Source: UBA7985 sp965661545 | GTDB lineage: Bacteria > Pseudomonadota > Alphaproteobacteria > UBA7985 | Direction: 5' to 3' | Length of the DNA: 64,000 bases | Assembly: GCA_965661545.1 (NCBI GenBank) | Contig: CBFIEF010000008.1 | Coordinates: forward strand, 42,047-106,046 | Part shown: positions 26,711 to 34,206 of the stretch, one piece after another | Numbering within the stretch: the first letter of the stretch is position 1 | How the letters are laid out: each line of letters starts with the position of its first letter | Position numbers and translations under genes: made by a program | Notes under the pieces: generated by a model | Told to the model about the DNA's origin: nothing | Databases searched by the model: none | Seen by the model: the letters and a program-made list of their open reading frames with translations, nothing else

Positions 26711-27000
26711 TTCGGGCACGAAGAGGGGGGGCGTACTTCACTTGCACTTGTAAGCAATTCGATAGCAAGGCGTGAAGAAATAGCCCCCTAACCCATTGGT
26801 TCCCATCATAAATCTCGCCTAACGCACCGCAAACAGTGCTTTCGCTTGAAATAAGGCGACATTTTCAAGGGTAATTCTGCAACAGGCTGTGGAAAAGTCG
26901 CATGAACCTTGGTTTTTAATACCCCTAATTCAATAAGATCATCTTATCTAATGATGCCAATACACGAATTTGGCGAAGGCGATGCAATTTATCGCTGAAT
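26711..27000. other. Non-coding stretch with two hairpins
   Basis: No gene here. Two imperfect stems are visible: 26724-26789 (GGGGGC/GCCCCC at the base, CTTCAC/GTGAAG and TTGC/GCAA above), and 26815-26862 (TCGCCT/AGGCGA with an inner GCAC/GTGC). The first lies just after the binding-protein gene and may end that operon, though no T-run follows. The rest is AT-rich and may contain the promoter of the RNA element downstream. Confidence 0.4.
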
Positions 27001-27205
27001 GGAGCGCGATCCGACCTGAGCCTGAAGTTTTCTTCTTTGGATTCGACGCTCCAGACAAAATGAAAAGTGGGTGTCTCCGGGAGTGTGTCTCTCTCCTCCC
27101 TTCCTCCCCCAAGGCACTGTCGGGGGCACCACTTTTATCAACAAGATTCCTCCCTAGACGCTGTATCCGAGGAGCCCAAGAAACGAACTTGGGCTCCTCT
27201 TTTTC
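27001..27205 (+). ncRNA. Candidate structured small RNA ending in an intrinsic terminator
   Basis: About 200 nt without coding character but with three clear structural domains. Domain 1: GGAGCG/CGCTCC plus GATCC/GGATT (27001-27012 with 27039-27052), enclosing GAAG TTTT CTTC. Domain 2: AAAAGTGG/CCACTTTT (27063-27070 with 27129-27136) enclosing GGGAG/CTCCC and CCCCC/GGGGG hairpins, forming a three-way junction. Domain 3: a terminator at 27171-27205. I cannot match it to 6S RNA, tmRNA, SRP RNA or RNase P. The 5' end is a guess; it could also be a long 3' untranslated region of the metal transporter operon. Confidence 0.5.
27171..27205 (+). terminator. Strong intrinsic terminator
   Basis: GGAGCCCAAG (27171-27180) pairs perfectly with CTTGGGCTCC (27188-27197), 7-nt loop, followed by TCTTTTTC. 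It ends a plus-strand transcript for which no protein gene lies nearer than 460 bp. Confidence 0.9.
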
Positions 27206-27273
27206 GTGTACCCATCAGCACGAGGTGGCGCCCCGCTGTTTCAACCCGCTTTGCGGCTTTCAACACCGCAACG

Positions 27274-27318
27274 CGCAAGCAGGTCGGCGACGGTGTCGCC
27301 GGTCGGCTGCCGCCTCCG
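27274..27318 (-). repeat. Dispersed intergenic repeat, partial copy C1
   Basis: Core GTCGGCGACGGTGTCGCC plus GGTCGGCTGCCGCCTCCG, about 45 bp, near-identical to the end of copy A read on the opposite strand. The rest of the long element is missing. It forms one GGCGACGGTGTCGCC hairpin. Confidence 0.7.
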
Positions 27319-27410
27319 TTTTATGAGTCGGTGGTGGCTGCTGTAAACGTATACCGAGCTTGAGGTTGATGATGCCTTGAGGCCAAGACGGCCCTGCGTG
27401 GGTTGGGTAA

Positions 27411-27467
27411 TTTATGGCTTCACGCGAGCAAGTCGGCGACGGTGTCGCCGGTCGGCTGCCGCCTCCG
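27411..27467 (-). repeat. Dispersed intergenic repeat, partial copy C2
   Basis: Shares the core with C1 and in addition TGGCTTCACGCGAGCA, which matches the 3' end of copy A (4230-4246, reverse complement). It is about 145 bp from C1, so C1 and C2 form a direct tandem pair. The last base is close to the aap terminator. Confidence 0.75.
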
Positions 27468-27475
27468 CTTCACAC

Positions 27476-27511
27476 AAAAACCCCCGGCCCACCAAAGGTG
27501 CGCGAGGGGTT
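27476..27511 (-). terminator. Intrinsic terminator of the aap operon
   Basis: On the minus strand CCCCTCGCGCACC pairs imperfectly with GGTGGGCCGGGG and is followed by GTTTTTG. It lies 38 bp after the aapP stop codon. Confidence 0.75.
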
Positions 27512-27549
27512 GCTGTAACTGGCATTTCTGCGTGGTTGGCCGCAGAGCC

Positions 27550-28302
27550 TTAGGCGTCGTCCTGCTTGTCGTAGAGGATATCCGCAAGGAATTCCTTCAA
27601 GCGCTCAGACTTCGGCTTTTCGAAGAACTCAATTGGCGGCGCCACTTCAACGATCTGACCCTGATCCATAAAGATCACACGATCAGCAACCTTTTTGGCA
27701 AAGCCCATCTCGTGGGTCACCACCAACATGGTCATGCCCTCGTCCGCCAGTTCGATCATGGTGTCCAGCACCTCCTTGATCATCTCGGGATCAAGGGCGG
27801 AGGTTGGCTCATCAAACAGCATGACCTTTGGCTGCATGCACAGCGAGCGGGCAATGGCCACACGCTGCTGCTGACCACCGGAAAGCTGGCCCGGATACTT
27901 GTTGGCCTGCTCCGGAATGCGTACGCGTTCGAGGTAGTACATGGCCCGGTCAACGGCTTCCTTGCGCGGCAACTTACGCACCCACATGGGCGCCAAGATG
28001 CAGTTTTCCAGAATGGTCAAGTGCGGGAACAGGTTGAAGTGCTGGAACACCATGCCGACTTCGCGCCGAATGGCTTCAATTTGTTCCAGGTTGTTGGTTA
28101 GCTCCACGCCGTCCACGACAATCTTGCCGCGCTGGTGTTCTTCCAGACGGTTGATGCAGCGGATGAGGGTGGATTTACCGGACCCCGAAGGCCCAGCAAT
28201 CACGATACGTTCCTTGGGCTTAACCGCGAGGTCAATGTCCTTGAGAACGTGGAATGTGCCGTACCATTTATTCAGGCCGGAGATGCTTACGATGTTTTCC
28301 AT
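27550..28302 (-). CDS. aapP: General L-amino acid ABC transporter ATPase
   Basis: Protein of 250 residues, ATPase of the polar amino acid (PAAT) importer. Walker A GPSGSGKST, signature LSGGQQQRVAIARSL, Walker B VMLFDEPTSALDPEM and the switch-His segment LVVTHEMGFAKKVAD are all canonical. The family-typical INRLEEHQRGKIVVDG and VGMVFQHFNLFPHLT are present. AGAGAG is 8 nt before the ATG. Last gene of aapJQMP; 11 bp behind aapM. It should drive uptake of glutamate, aspartate and many other amino acids. Confidence 0.96.
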   Translation of the reverse strand: MENIVSISGLNKWYGTFHVLKDIDLAVKPKERIVIAGPSGSGKSTLIRCINRLEEHQRGKIVVDGVELTNNLEQIEAIRREVGMVFQHFNLFPHLTILENCILAPMWVRKLPRKEAVDRAMYYLERVRIPEQANKYPGQLSGGQQQRVAIARSLCMQPKVMLFDEPTSALDPEMIKEVLDTMIELADEGMTMLVVTHEMGFAKKVADRVIFMDQGQIVEVAPPIEFFEKPKSERLKEFLADILYDKQDDA

Positions 28303-28313
28303 GATGCAACTCT

Positions 28314-30731
28314 CTATCGCTGCTTAAGAATGCCGAACCGTTCCTCAAGCCACATGGAGTAGCGGGAAAGCCCGAACATAAAGATGAAGAAGAAAATGGC
28401 GACGTAAATCAAACCCTCAGTCAGGGTCTGGTTCCACTCAACCTTGGTGACAATCTTGTTCCGCATGACGGTCAGTACGTCGAGCAGGCCAATCACGATC
28501 ACCAACGTTGTATCCTTGAACAAGCCAATCAGCGTGTTCACAATCGCCGGAATTACAGTACGGGTTGCCTGAGGCACGATGATCAGGTTCGTTTCCTGCC
28601 AATAGGACAGACCCAGCGACTGCGCCGCCTCGTACTGCCCTTTTGGAATGGCTTGAAGACCACCGCGGATGACCTCGGCCATGTAGGCCGTTCCAAACAG
28701 ACACACAGCCACCAAAGTCGCAACAAGCGGCTGGGGCTGGAACTGAATGGGCAGGATCAGCGGTAGTACAAACACGGACATGATCAGAATGGTAATGAGC
28801 GGCACGCCGCGCATCCCTTCGATGAAGCCTGTCGACAGGTAGCGCACCACTGGCAAGGTCGATTGACGCCCCAGTGCCAGCAGAATGCCGGCTCGCATCG
28901 CAAAGGCTGAACCGACCAGGCCCAAAATCATGGTGATCAGAATGCCGCCCCACGTGTTCTCAACAGGAACATGGGTCAGGAAGACGATGTTACCCGGTGC
29001 GTGATCGCCCCGGCTCTCGGCGAGGTCTGTCGCGTTGATCCGATCATCGGCGTTCAGGTCATCCTGAGCGTCAACCACACCATCTCGGTTCATGTCATAG
29101 ATGGGGTTGTCAGCGATAGCCGCCCAAGCGGCGTCCTGCTGCTCTTGCGTCGCGCCAATCGATGCTGGATCGCGGGTCATGAGCGCGCTGAAACGCACCG
29201 CTTCCGGCAGGCGTCCCAGCTGATTGTGAGAGCCGTATTTGGCCTCAAGATCCTCTTGGGACAGCTTTTCGATGGGGTCAGCGGTCAGGTCCAGCAGCCC
29301 GCGCTTGTGCTCGAAGTGCGGGTTGTTGATGACCGTACCCCAAACCGCAATCACAATGGCAAAACCAGCGACAAACTGCAGGAAACGCAAGAAGGGCCGC
29401 GCAACTCGGCCAAACCGGGTTTGAGCGATAACAAAGCCCAGAACGACCAGCAGGACCAAAGCCCCCGCAGCGATCATCAAACGCCCCGTTTCCGAGGAAG
29501 TGATGCCGTTGAAGGATGCGGACAGACCATAGAAGGTCCGGCCAAAGCCCGCCGGTAAGATCTCAGCGACTTCACCGGTCGATAAACGGACGGTCCACTG
29601 GTCTACGAATTCCAGGCTCTGCCCTTCAACCCACTGACCATCACGGCGGGACAGCCGCAAGCCGACTTCGGCTAAAGCATCATCCATCTGATGCTGCGTC
29701 ATTTCCTCCACGGCAATATTTGGATAGGCCCCCTGTATCGGCTCGAAGTGCGAAAGCTTAAGCGCCGCACCCGACAGGACGAAGAACGCCACGAAGGGGA
29801 ACAGACCCGTTGAAATGCCGAGAACCATGCCGATGGAGCCTTCGCGCAGGCGAGGAACCATCACAAACGCAAGCACGGGGATCAGCAGCAAGGCCACAAG
29901 AATAGGCCGCCATAGCTGGTCACGGTCATAGGCGTTCACCAGCAGCTGCCAGTAGTTCTTCTTGAACACAGCGTGACAGGCGCCGCTGTTGGCTTTGCCC
30001 CAGTCCACGAAGGGTTGGAGCTGCCCGACACCGTCTTGTGCCACGTCAAGGTTGCCGGTTTTCAGCGATGACGCGATCATCACGCCCGCAGCAGCCCAAT
30101 CGAGTTGATCCGGGCCATCGACAAAGAATTTCTCAGCGTCCGGGTGAACCGTATCGCCTTCGAACGCCTTTTTCAGACGGGCATCGCGCACGCGATCTGG
30201 CGCGTCGCCGACGCCGCCGGCTTCGACCCATTCAACAATCGCGGCTTTCCGCGCCGCTTGAGCGGCCTCGAATTTGGCGATTTCGCCATTGTTGAATTCA
30301 ACGTTGGCTTCGTTCTTCAGGATGTCGGCATAGGACTTCGGAATGTCCTTGGACGCCAAGTTGGCCAGGTTGTTGATGAACGCCTTAAACCGGCGATCCT
30401 CAAAGGCGCTGCCTTCTTCACCGCTGATGCGATCCAACCGACGCTGCTCGGTGCGCAGGGAGCCCAAACGCTCCTCCAGCAAGGTGGCCTGTGTTGCCAT
30501 GCGGCAGGCCTGCTGGGTTTCACCGTGGAACGTGCTGGTCAGGAAGAACCAGCTGACAAAGCCCCAGATGACCCACGCGAAGATTGCGACGATAATAACC
30601 GTCGCGACGCTGTTCACCGGACCGGAAAACAGGTTTTCGCGCAGCCACTTTGCAGGGCCAGTGTTACCCGGAGGCGGTGCCTGCTCTGGCAGGTACTCGT
30701 CCAGGCGACGGAAAAAAGTCTCGTTTGACAT
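28314..30731 (-). CDS. aapM: General L-amino acid ABC transporter permease AapM, greatly enlarged
   Basis: Protein of 805 residues against roughly 380-440 for usual AapM/BztC. The permease core is at 594-795, with the EAA loop EVIRGGLQAIPKGQYEAAQS at 686-705, and the N-terminal FSGPVNSVATVIIV helix and the Cys pair (Cys76, GAC at 250-252) are as in the family. Extra material lies in three places: a charged helical stretch at about 77-248, a soluble part at about 325-415, and a part at about 466-590. The last contains two abutting calcium-binding-type loops: DMNRDGVVDAQD (546-557) and DLNADDRINATD (558-569). These follow the D-x-N-x-D-G dockerin/EF-hand spacing. GGGGAGAG precedes the ATG. The reading frame is intact, so the extension is not a frameshift artefact. 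Confidence 0.93.
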   Translation of the reverse strand: MSNETFFRRLDEYLPEQAPPPGNTGPAKWLRENLFSGPVNSVATVIIVAIFAWVIWGFVSWFFLTSTFHGETQQACRMATQATLLEERLGSLRTEQRRLDRISGEEGSAFEDRRFKAFINNLANLASKDIPKSYADILKNEANVEFNNGEIAKFEAAQAARKAAIVEWVEAGGVGDAPDRVRDARLKKAFEGDTVHPDAEKFFVDGPDQLDWAAAGVMIASSLKTGNLDVAQDGVGQLQPFVDWGKANSGACHAVFKKNYWQLLVNAYDRDQLWRPILVALLLIPVLAFVMVPRLREGSIGMVLGISTGLFPFVAFFVLSGAALKLSHFEPIQGAYPNIAVEEMTQHQMDDALAEVGLRLSRRDGQWVEGQSLEFVDQWTVRLSTGEVAEILPAGFGRTFYGLSASFNGITSSETGRLMIAAGALVLLVVLGFVIAQTRFGRVARPFLRFLQFVAGFAIVIAVWGTVINNPHFEHKRGLLDLTADPIEKLSQEDLEAKYGSHNQLGRLPEAVRFSALMTRDPASIGATQEQQDAAWAAIADNPIYDMNRDGVVDAQDDLNADDRINATDLAESRGDHAPGNIVFLTHVPVENTWGGILITMILGLVGSAFAMRAGILLALGRQSTLPVVRYLSTGFIEGMRGVPLITILIMSVFVLPLILPIQFQPQPLVATLVAVCLFGTAYMAEVIRGGLQAIPKGQYEAAQSLGLSYWQETNLIIVPQATRTVIPAIVNTLIGLFKDTTLVIVIGLLDVLTVMRNKIVTKVEWNQTLTEGLIYVAIFFFIFMFGLSRYSMWLEERFGILKQR
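29025..29096 (-). other. Two dockerin/EF-hand-like calcium loops within AapM
   Basis: Codes for AapM residues 546-569. Both 12-residue loops place Asp/Asn at positions 1, 3, 5, 9 and 12. Loop 1 has the canonical Gly at position 6; loop 2 has Asp there. Calcium binding is inferred from the pattern alone. Confidence 0.7.
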
Positions 30732-30749
30732 GCGTGTCTCTCCCCTGCC

Positions 30750-32480
30750 TTAGCGTTCGACCAGCTTCACGCGCTCGTTGATGGTATTCATCACGGCGGA
30801 GATCAGCAGGGAGTTGGTGAGATAGGCCAGCATAATGATCGCGGTAATCTCGATCGCGTGGCCCTTCTGGTTCAGGATGGTTCCGTGGAAAATCGAGGTG
30901 ATCTCCGGGAACGAGATGATGGCCGCAAGCGAGCTGTTCTTCATCAGGTTCATGTACTGAGAATTCAGCGGCGGGATGATCACCCGCAGGGCTTGTGGAA
31001 TGACGATCAGGTTGGTGATGTGGCTCTGTTTCATGCCCACTGACCGTGCCGCTTCTGTCTGGCCTTTATCGACAGCCTGAATGCCCGCACGCACGGTTTC
31101 CGCGATGAAGGCTGAGGTGTAGATGGCCAAAGCGGCCACAAGGATCCAAAAGCCGTTTACAATCTGCAAACCACCAGAGTTCGCAGTGTAGCGACCGAAC
31201 TTGTTCGGCTCCGGCACAGAAACGCCGATTGGGCCACCCAATACGACGAAGATAGAACCCACCACCACAATGAAAATCGCAGTCTTGGCCAGCAACGTTC
31301 CCGGACGTTCACCCGTGCGGTTCTGGATGTCTTGCGCCCGAATATCGAGCAGTGTGGCAAAGCAGTTTGCAACCATCAGACCAACGACAAATACCCAGAA
31401 CATGGTCCAAGAAGTCATGGGCGGAACGGAGGTTTCGATCATCAAAGCGTAGACGATCAAAATGATCCCCGCGACGGTGCGGAAGATGATGCCGATCGAC
31501 TTGATACCCGGCGCATCCGTTTGACGCTCGCGGGCTTCGATCTGGTTCGAAATGGTGAAGGCCGCAAGGAAAAGCACAACCCAAATCAGGATATAAAACG
31601 CCGTCGCAGCAAAGACCACAGAGCTGGCAATGCCCATCGCCATGTTCGCGCCAAACAGCAGCAGCACCAGAACGGCGACAACCAGCAGGCCCAGCCACAC
31701 GTAAAGCGTATCGATTTCGCGATCGTTGAAAGCACGCATCATATCCCGGCGGCGGTTGAGCACGATCAGCGCAGCGGTGCCGATGCCCAAAGCGATCAGC
31801 AGGCCAACAAGCGGCGCCCCCATGACGCTTGATTCAAGGCCAACCGTCTTAAAAGGTTGCCAATCAAACGGCGCAAAGCCCAGCCACGTTCCGGCGCCCA
31901 TACCATCGCCAAACTTCAGCGCGGGCAGGATGATTTTCTCGTTAGATATGGACAATCCCAGCGGTCCCGAAATGGGGGCTGAGGCCACGATATTCGGCAA
32001 GGTCAGCGCAAGTGCAAAAGCAAACAGCAGCCAAACAGCCAAAGGAATGTTTCTCAGGATCTCAACATAAACCGTCGCAGCGCGCGCGATCAGCCAGTTG
32101 TTGGACAGGCGCGCCAAACCCATAACAAAACCCAGCACCGTCGCTGCAAAAATACCAATCAGCGATACGATGATCGTATTGATATAGCCCAAGGCGAGGA
32201 AGCGGAAGACGAGGTCGTTGTTTTTCAGCGGGATGGGGAAGAACGGCGACGGGTCGTAACTGCCCGGCGTGGCCATGAAGCCAAGTCCGAAGTTACCAGA
32301 GCGGCGCAGCAGGTTAACCGGCGCGTTATTTACGAAATAGACGACGGCAAAAACGATCAGTCCGACGATAAATGTCTGGACCAGAATGTTTCTCAGCCAC
32401 CGGGTTGCGAAGATGTTTCGCGTGCCGCCAGAGCCGGAAGAAACGGCGTTGCCGTCAGCGGACATGTTAGAAGTTGTCAT
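30750..32480 (-). CDS. aapQ: General L-amino acid ABC transporter permease AapQ, enlarged
   Basis: Protein of 576 residues against about 400 usually. The N-terminal permease part is normal (VNNAPVNLLRRSGNFGLGF, GYINTIIVSLIGIFAATVLG, EILRNIPLAVWL). The C-terminal part has the EAA loop ETVRAGIQAVDKGQTEAARS at 461-480 and IPQALRVIIPPLNSQYMNL. Between them, residues about 222-410 form an insert with several added hydrophobic helices (LVGLLIALGIG, VWLGLLVVAVLVLLLFG, FYILIWVVLFLAAF, FWVFVVGLMVANC). It forms the heterodimeric channel with AapM. The intervening terminator-like hairpin separates it from aapJ. Confidence 0.93.
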   Translation of the reverse strand: MTTSNMSADGNAVSSGSGGTRNIFATRWLRNILVQTFIVGLIVFAVVYFVNNAPVNLLRRSGNFGLGFMATPGSYDPSPFFPIPLKNNDLVFRFLALGYINTIIVSLIGIFAATVLGFVMGLARLSNNWLIARAATVYVEILRNIPLAVWLLFAFALALTLPNIVASAPISGPLGLSISNEKIILPALKFGDGMGAGTWLGFAPFDWQPFKTVGLESSVMGAPLVGLLIALGIGTAALIVLNRRRDMMRAFNDREIDTLYVWLGLLVVAVLVLLLFGANMAMGIASSVVFAATAFYILIWVVLFLAAFTISNQIEARERQTDAPGIKSIGIIFRTVAGIILIVYALMIETSVPPMTSWTMFWVFVVGLMVANCFATLLDIRAQDIQNRTGERPGTLLAKTAIFIVVVGSIFVVLGGPIGVSVPEPNKFGRYTANSGGLQIVNGFWILVAALAIYTSAFIAETVRAGIQAVDKGQTEAARSVGMKQSHITNLIVIPQALRVIIPPLNSQYMNLMKNSSLAAIISFPEITSIFHGTILNQKGHAIEITAIIMLAYLTNSLLISAVMNTINERVKLVER

Positions 32481-32572
32481 GTTGCTGGCAGTTACGTTGT
32501 GAGTGGGTTTGAATGCCCAGTGTGGGCCAAGTCTCGGTGCATATACGACGGAGCGAATTTGTCCACCGTGGA

Positions 32573-32608
32573 TAAAAAAATAGGGCGCCTGCCATAAGGT
32601 AGGCGCCC
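32573..32608 (-). terminator. Hairpin with T-run between aapJ and aapQ (attenuator)
   Basis: On the minus strand GGGCGCCT and AGGCGCCC form a perfect 8-bp stem (32583-32590 with 32601-32608), followed by a TATTTTTTTAT run. It lies 56 bp after the aapJ stop and inside the operon. Such partial terminators let the binding protein be made in excess over the permeases. Confidence 0.85.
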
Positions 32609-32664
32609 TGTCTCAGGTCTTCTCAAGGAAGATCTGAGTTAACAAGGCTATGCTTGCTTCGAAC

Positions 32665-33681
32665 CTAGCGGAACGGAGGAGCGTACAGGATGCCGCCATC
32701 AGTCCACAGAGCGTTCAGACCGCGGTCGAGACCAACAGCTGTTTCTGGGCCTACGTTGCGAGCGAAGGACTCACCGTAGTTACCAACCTGAGACAAGGAG
32801 TTCAGGAACGCGTCATCGGACAGACCAAGCATGGAGCCGTAGCCGCCTTCAACACCGAGAAGACGCTTTACGCCAGCAGATGCATCAGCATCAGCAGCCA
32901 TAGCAGCAGCGTTGTCGGAGGTGATGCCAAGCTCTTCAGCAATGATCATGGAGTTGAGGGTCCAGCGTACGATGTCGCCCCATACGTCGTCGCCCTGGCG
33001 GGTCACTGGGCCGAGTGGCTCTTTGGACACGATTTCAGGCAGGATCACGTGCGCAGAAGGATCTGGGAACGTGGTACGGTTAGCAGCGAGACCGGAAGCG
33101 TCGGTTGTGTATACGTCACACAGACCAGCAAGGTATGCTTCGTTGGTTTCAGCAGCAGTTGTTACAACGTATGGCGTGTAAGAAATGCCGTTGTCCGCGA
33201 AGAAGTCTGCGAGGTTCAGCTCGGTGGTTGTACCGGTCTGTACACAAACGGTTGCACCGTCGAGATCAGCAGCGGAAGAAACGCCCAAGGACGTTGGGAC
33301 CATGAAGCCCTGACCGTCGTAGTAGTTCACGCCCTGGAAAGACAGGCCGAGGTCTACGTCACGGGAGAAGGTCCACGTGGTGTTACGGGACAGAAGGTCA
33401 TATTCGCCAGCGTTCAGCTTGTTAAAGCGCTCAGAAGAGTTCACTGGGAAGTAAGCAACCTTGTCAGCGTCGCCGAAGATTGCTGCACCAACGGAGCGAC
33501 AAACGTCAACGTCGAGACCGGACCAGGAACCGTCGTCTGCTTGCTCAGCAAAACCTGGTACGCCGATGTTTACGCCACAGTTCAAAACACCGCGAGCGAT
33601 GGTGTCGGACAGGGTATCAGCCTGTGCGCCACCGGCAAACGCAACTGCACCAGCAGCTGCAACAAATGCCAACTTTTTCAT
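32665..33681 (-). CDS. aapJ: General L-amino acid-binding periplasmic protein
   Basis: Protein of 338 residues with a clear signal peptide (KKLAFVAAAGAVAFAGGAQA, cleavage at AQA-DT). It delivers amino acids to AapQM. Family features: RGVLNCGVNIGVPGFAE, the ligand-site phrase WSGLDVDVCRSVGAAIFGD, NTTWTFSRDVDLG, and DVYTTDASGLAANR. The ATG at 33681 is preferred because the signal peptide begins there and GGAGAG lies about 9 nt upstream. First gene of aapJQMP. Candidate promoter described separately. Confidence 0.96.
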   Translation of the reverse strand: MKKLAFVAAAGAVAFAGGAQADTLSDTIARGVLNCGVNIGVPGFAEQADDGSWSGLDVDVCRSVGAAIFGDADKVAYFPVNSSERFNKLNAGEYDLLSRNTTWTFSRDVDLGLSFQGVNYYDGQGFMVPTSLGVSSAADLDGATVCVQTGTTTELNLADFFADNGISYTPYVVTTAAETNEAYLAGLCDVYTTDASGLAANRTTFPDPSAHVILPEIVSKEPLGPVTRQGDDVWGDIVRWTLNSMIIAEELGITSDNAAAMAADADASAGVKRLLGVEGGYGSMLGLSDDAFLNSLSQVGNYGESFARNVGPETAVGLDRGLNALWTDGGILYAPPFR

Positions 33682-34206
33682 TTTGGATTCTCTCCACATA
33701 GGGTTCGACCAACCAGCGTCTTCCTCCCCCCTAACGGTTGGAAATAAAGCAGCGGCATTCGCCACTTGCAACGCAGATCGGCTACGGGCGAAAACTTAGT
33801 CTCACGCCTTCGACACGCAAGCCTCATTTCTGGTTTTGCCCGATTTTTTGTCGCATTCTCGCAGAATTGCTGTGGATAAGGCCATTATCAGCAGGATTGC
33901 TTAACAGGCTAACAATTTCTTGCGCATAATGGGAATTTGCCGATTCGCCTACGTCGGAAGGATGATGAAATAAATTATTCAAAGTATTGTTTAAAATAGA
34001 GTTTTTGTTTCTGCGCAAAGCCGTCTAGCTAGTGGAAATCCCTAAATCCAGTCGATTCTTTGCCAACTGAAAAGTTTTCGGGCCTGTTTGGATATATTGC
34101 GAGGTCGGCATACGTTGGTCGCATGATTTCGCAAAATGACTCAGAATTCAGCTTGCTCCAACCTGCCAGTTGAAGGATCACACGGATAATTTCGCAAGCA
34201 GGTAAG
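33682..34206. other. Divergent regulatory region between aapJ and metC
   Basis: About 525 bp with no credible gene. The half next to metC (33830-34100) is AT-rich and without strong hairpins. It must hold the promoters of aapJ and metC, which lie back to back here as in several alphaproteobacteria. Confidence 0.5.
33743..33771 (-). promoter_or_regulatory. Candidate sigma-70 promoter of aapJ
   Basis: On the minus strand TTGCAA (33766-33771) and TTTATT (33743-33748) are 17 bp apart, about 60 bp before the aapJ ATG. Spacing is ideal and the -35 close to consensus; not tested experimentally. Confidence 0.4.

Noticed and set aside
26970..27326. Open frame of 118 codons in the hairpin region
   Set aside because: Composition is not protein-like and its course crosses strong stems and a terminator.
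27403..28101. Open frame of 232 codons opposite aapP
   Set aside because: Shadow of the intact ATPase; start also lies inside the repeat.
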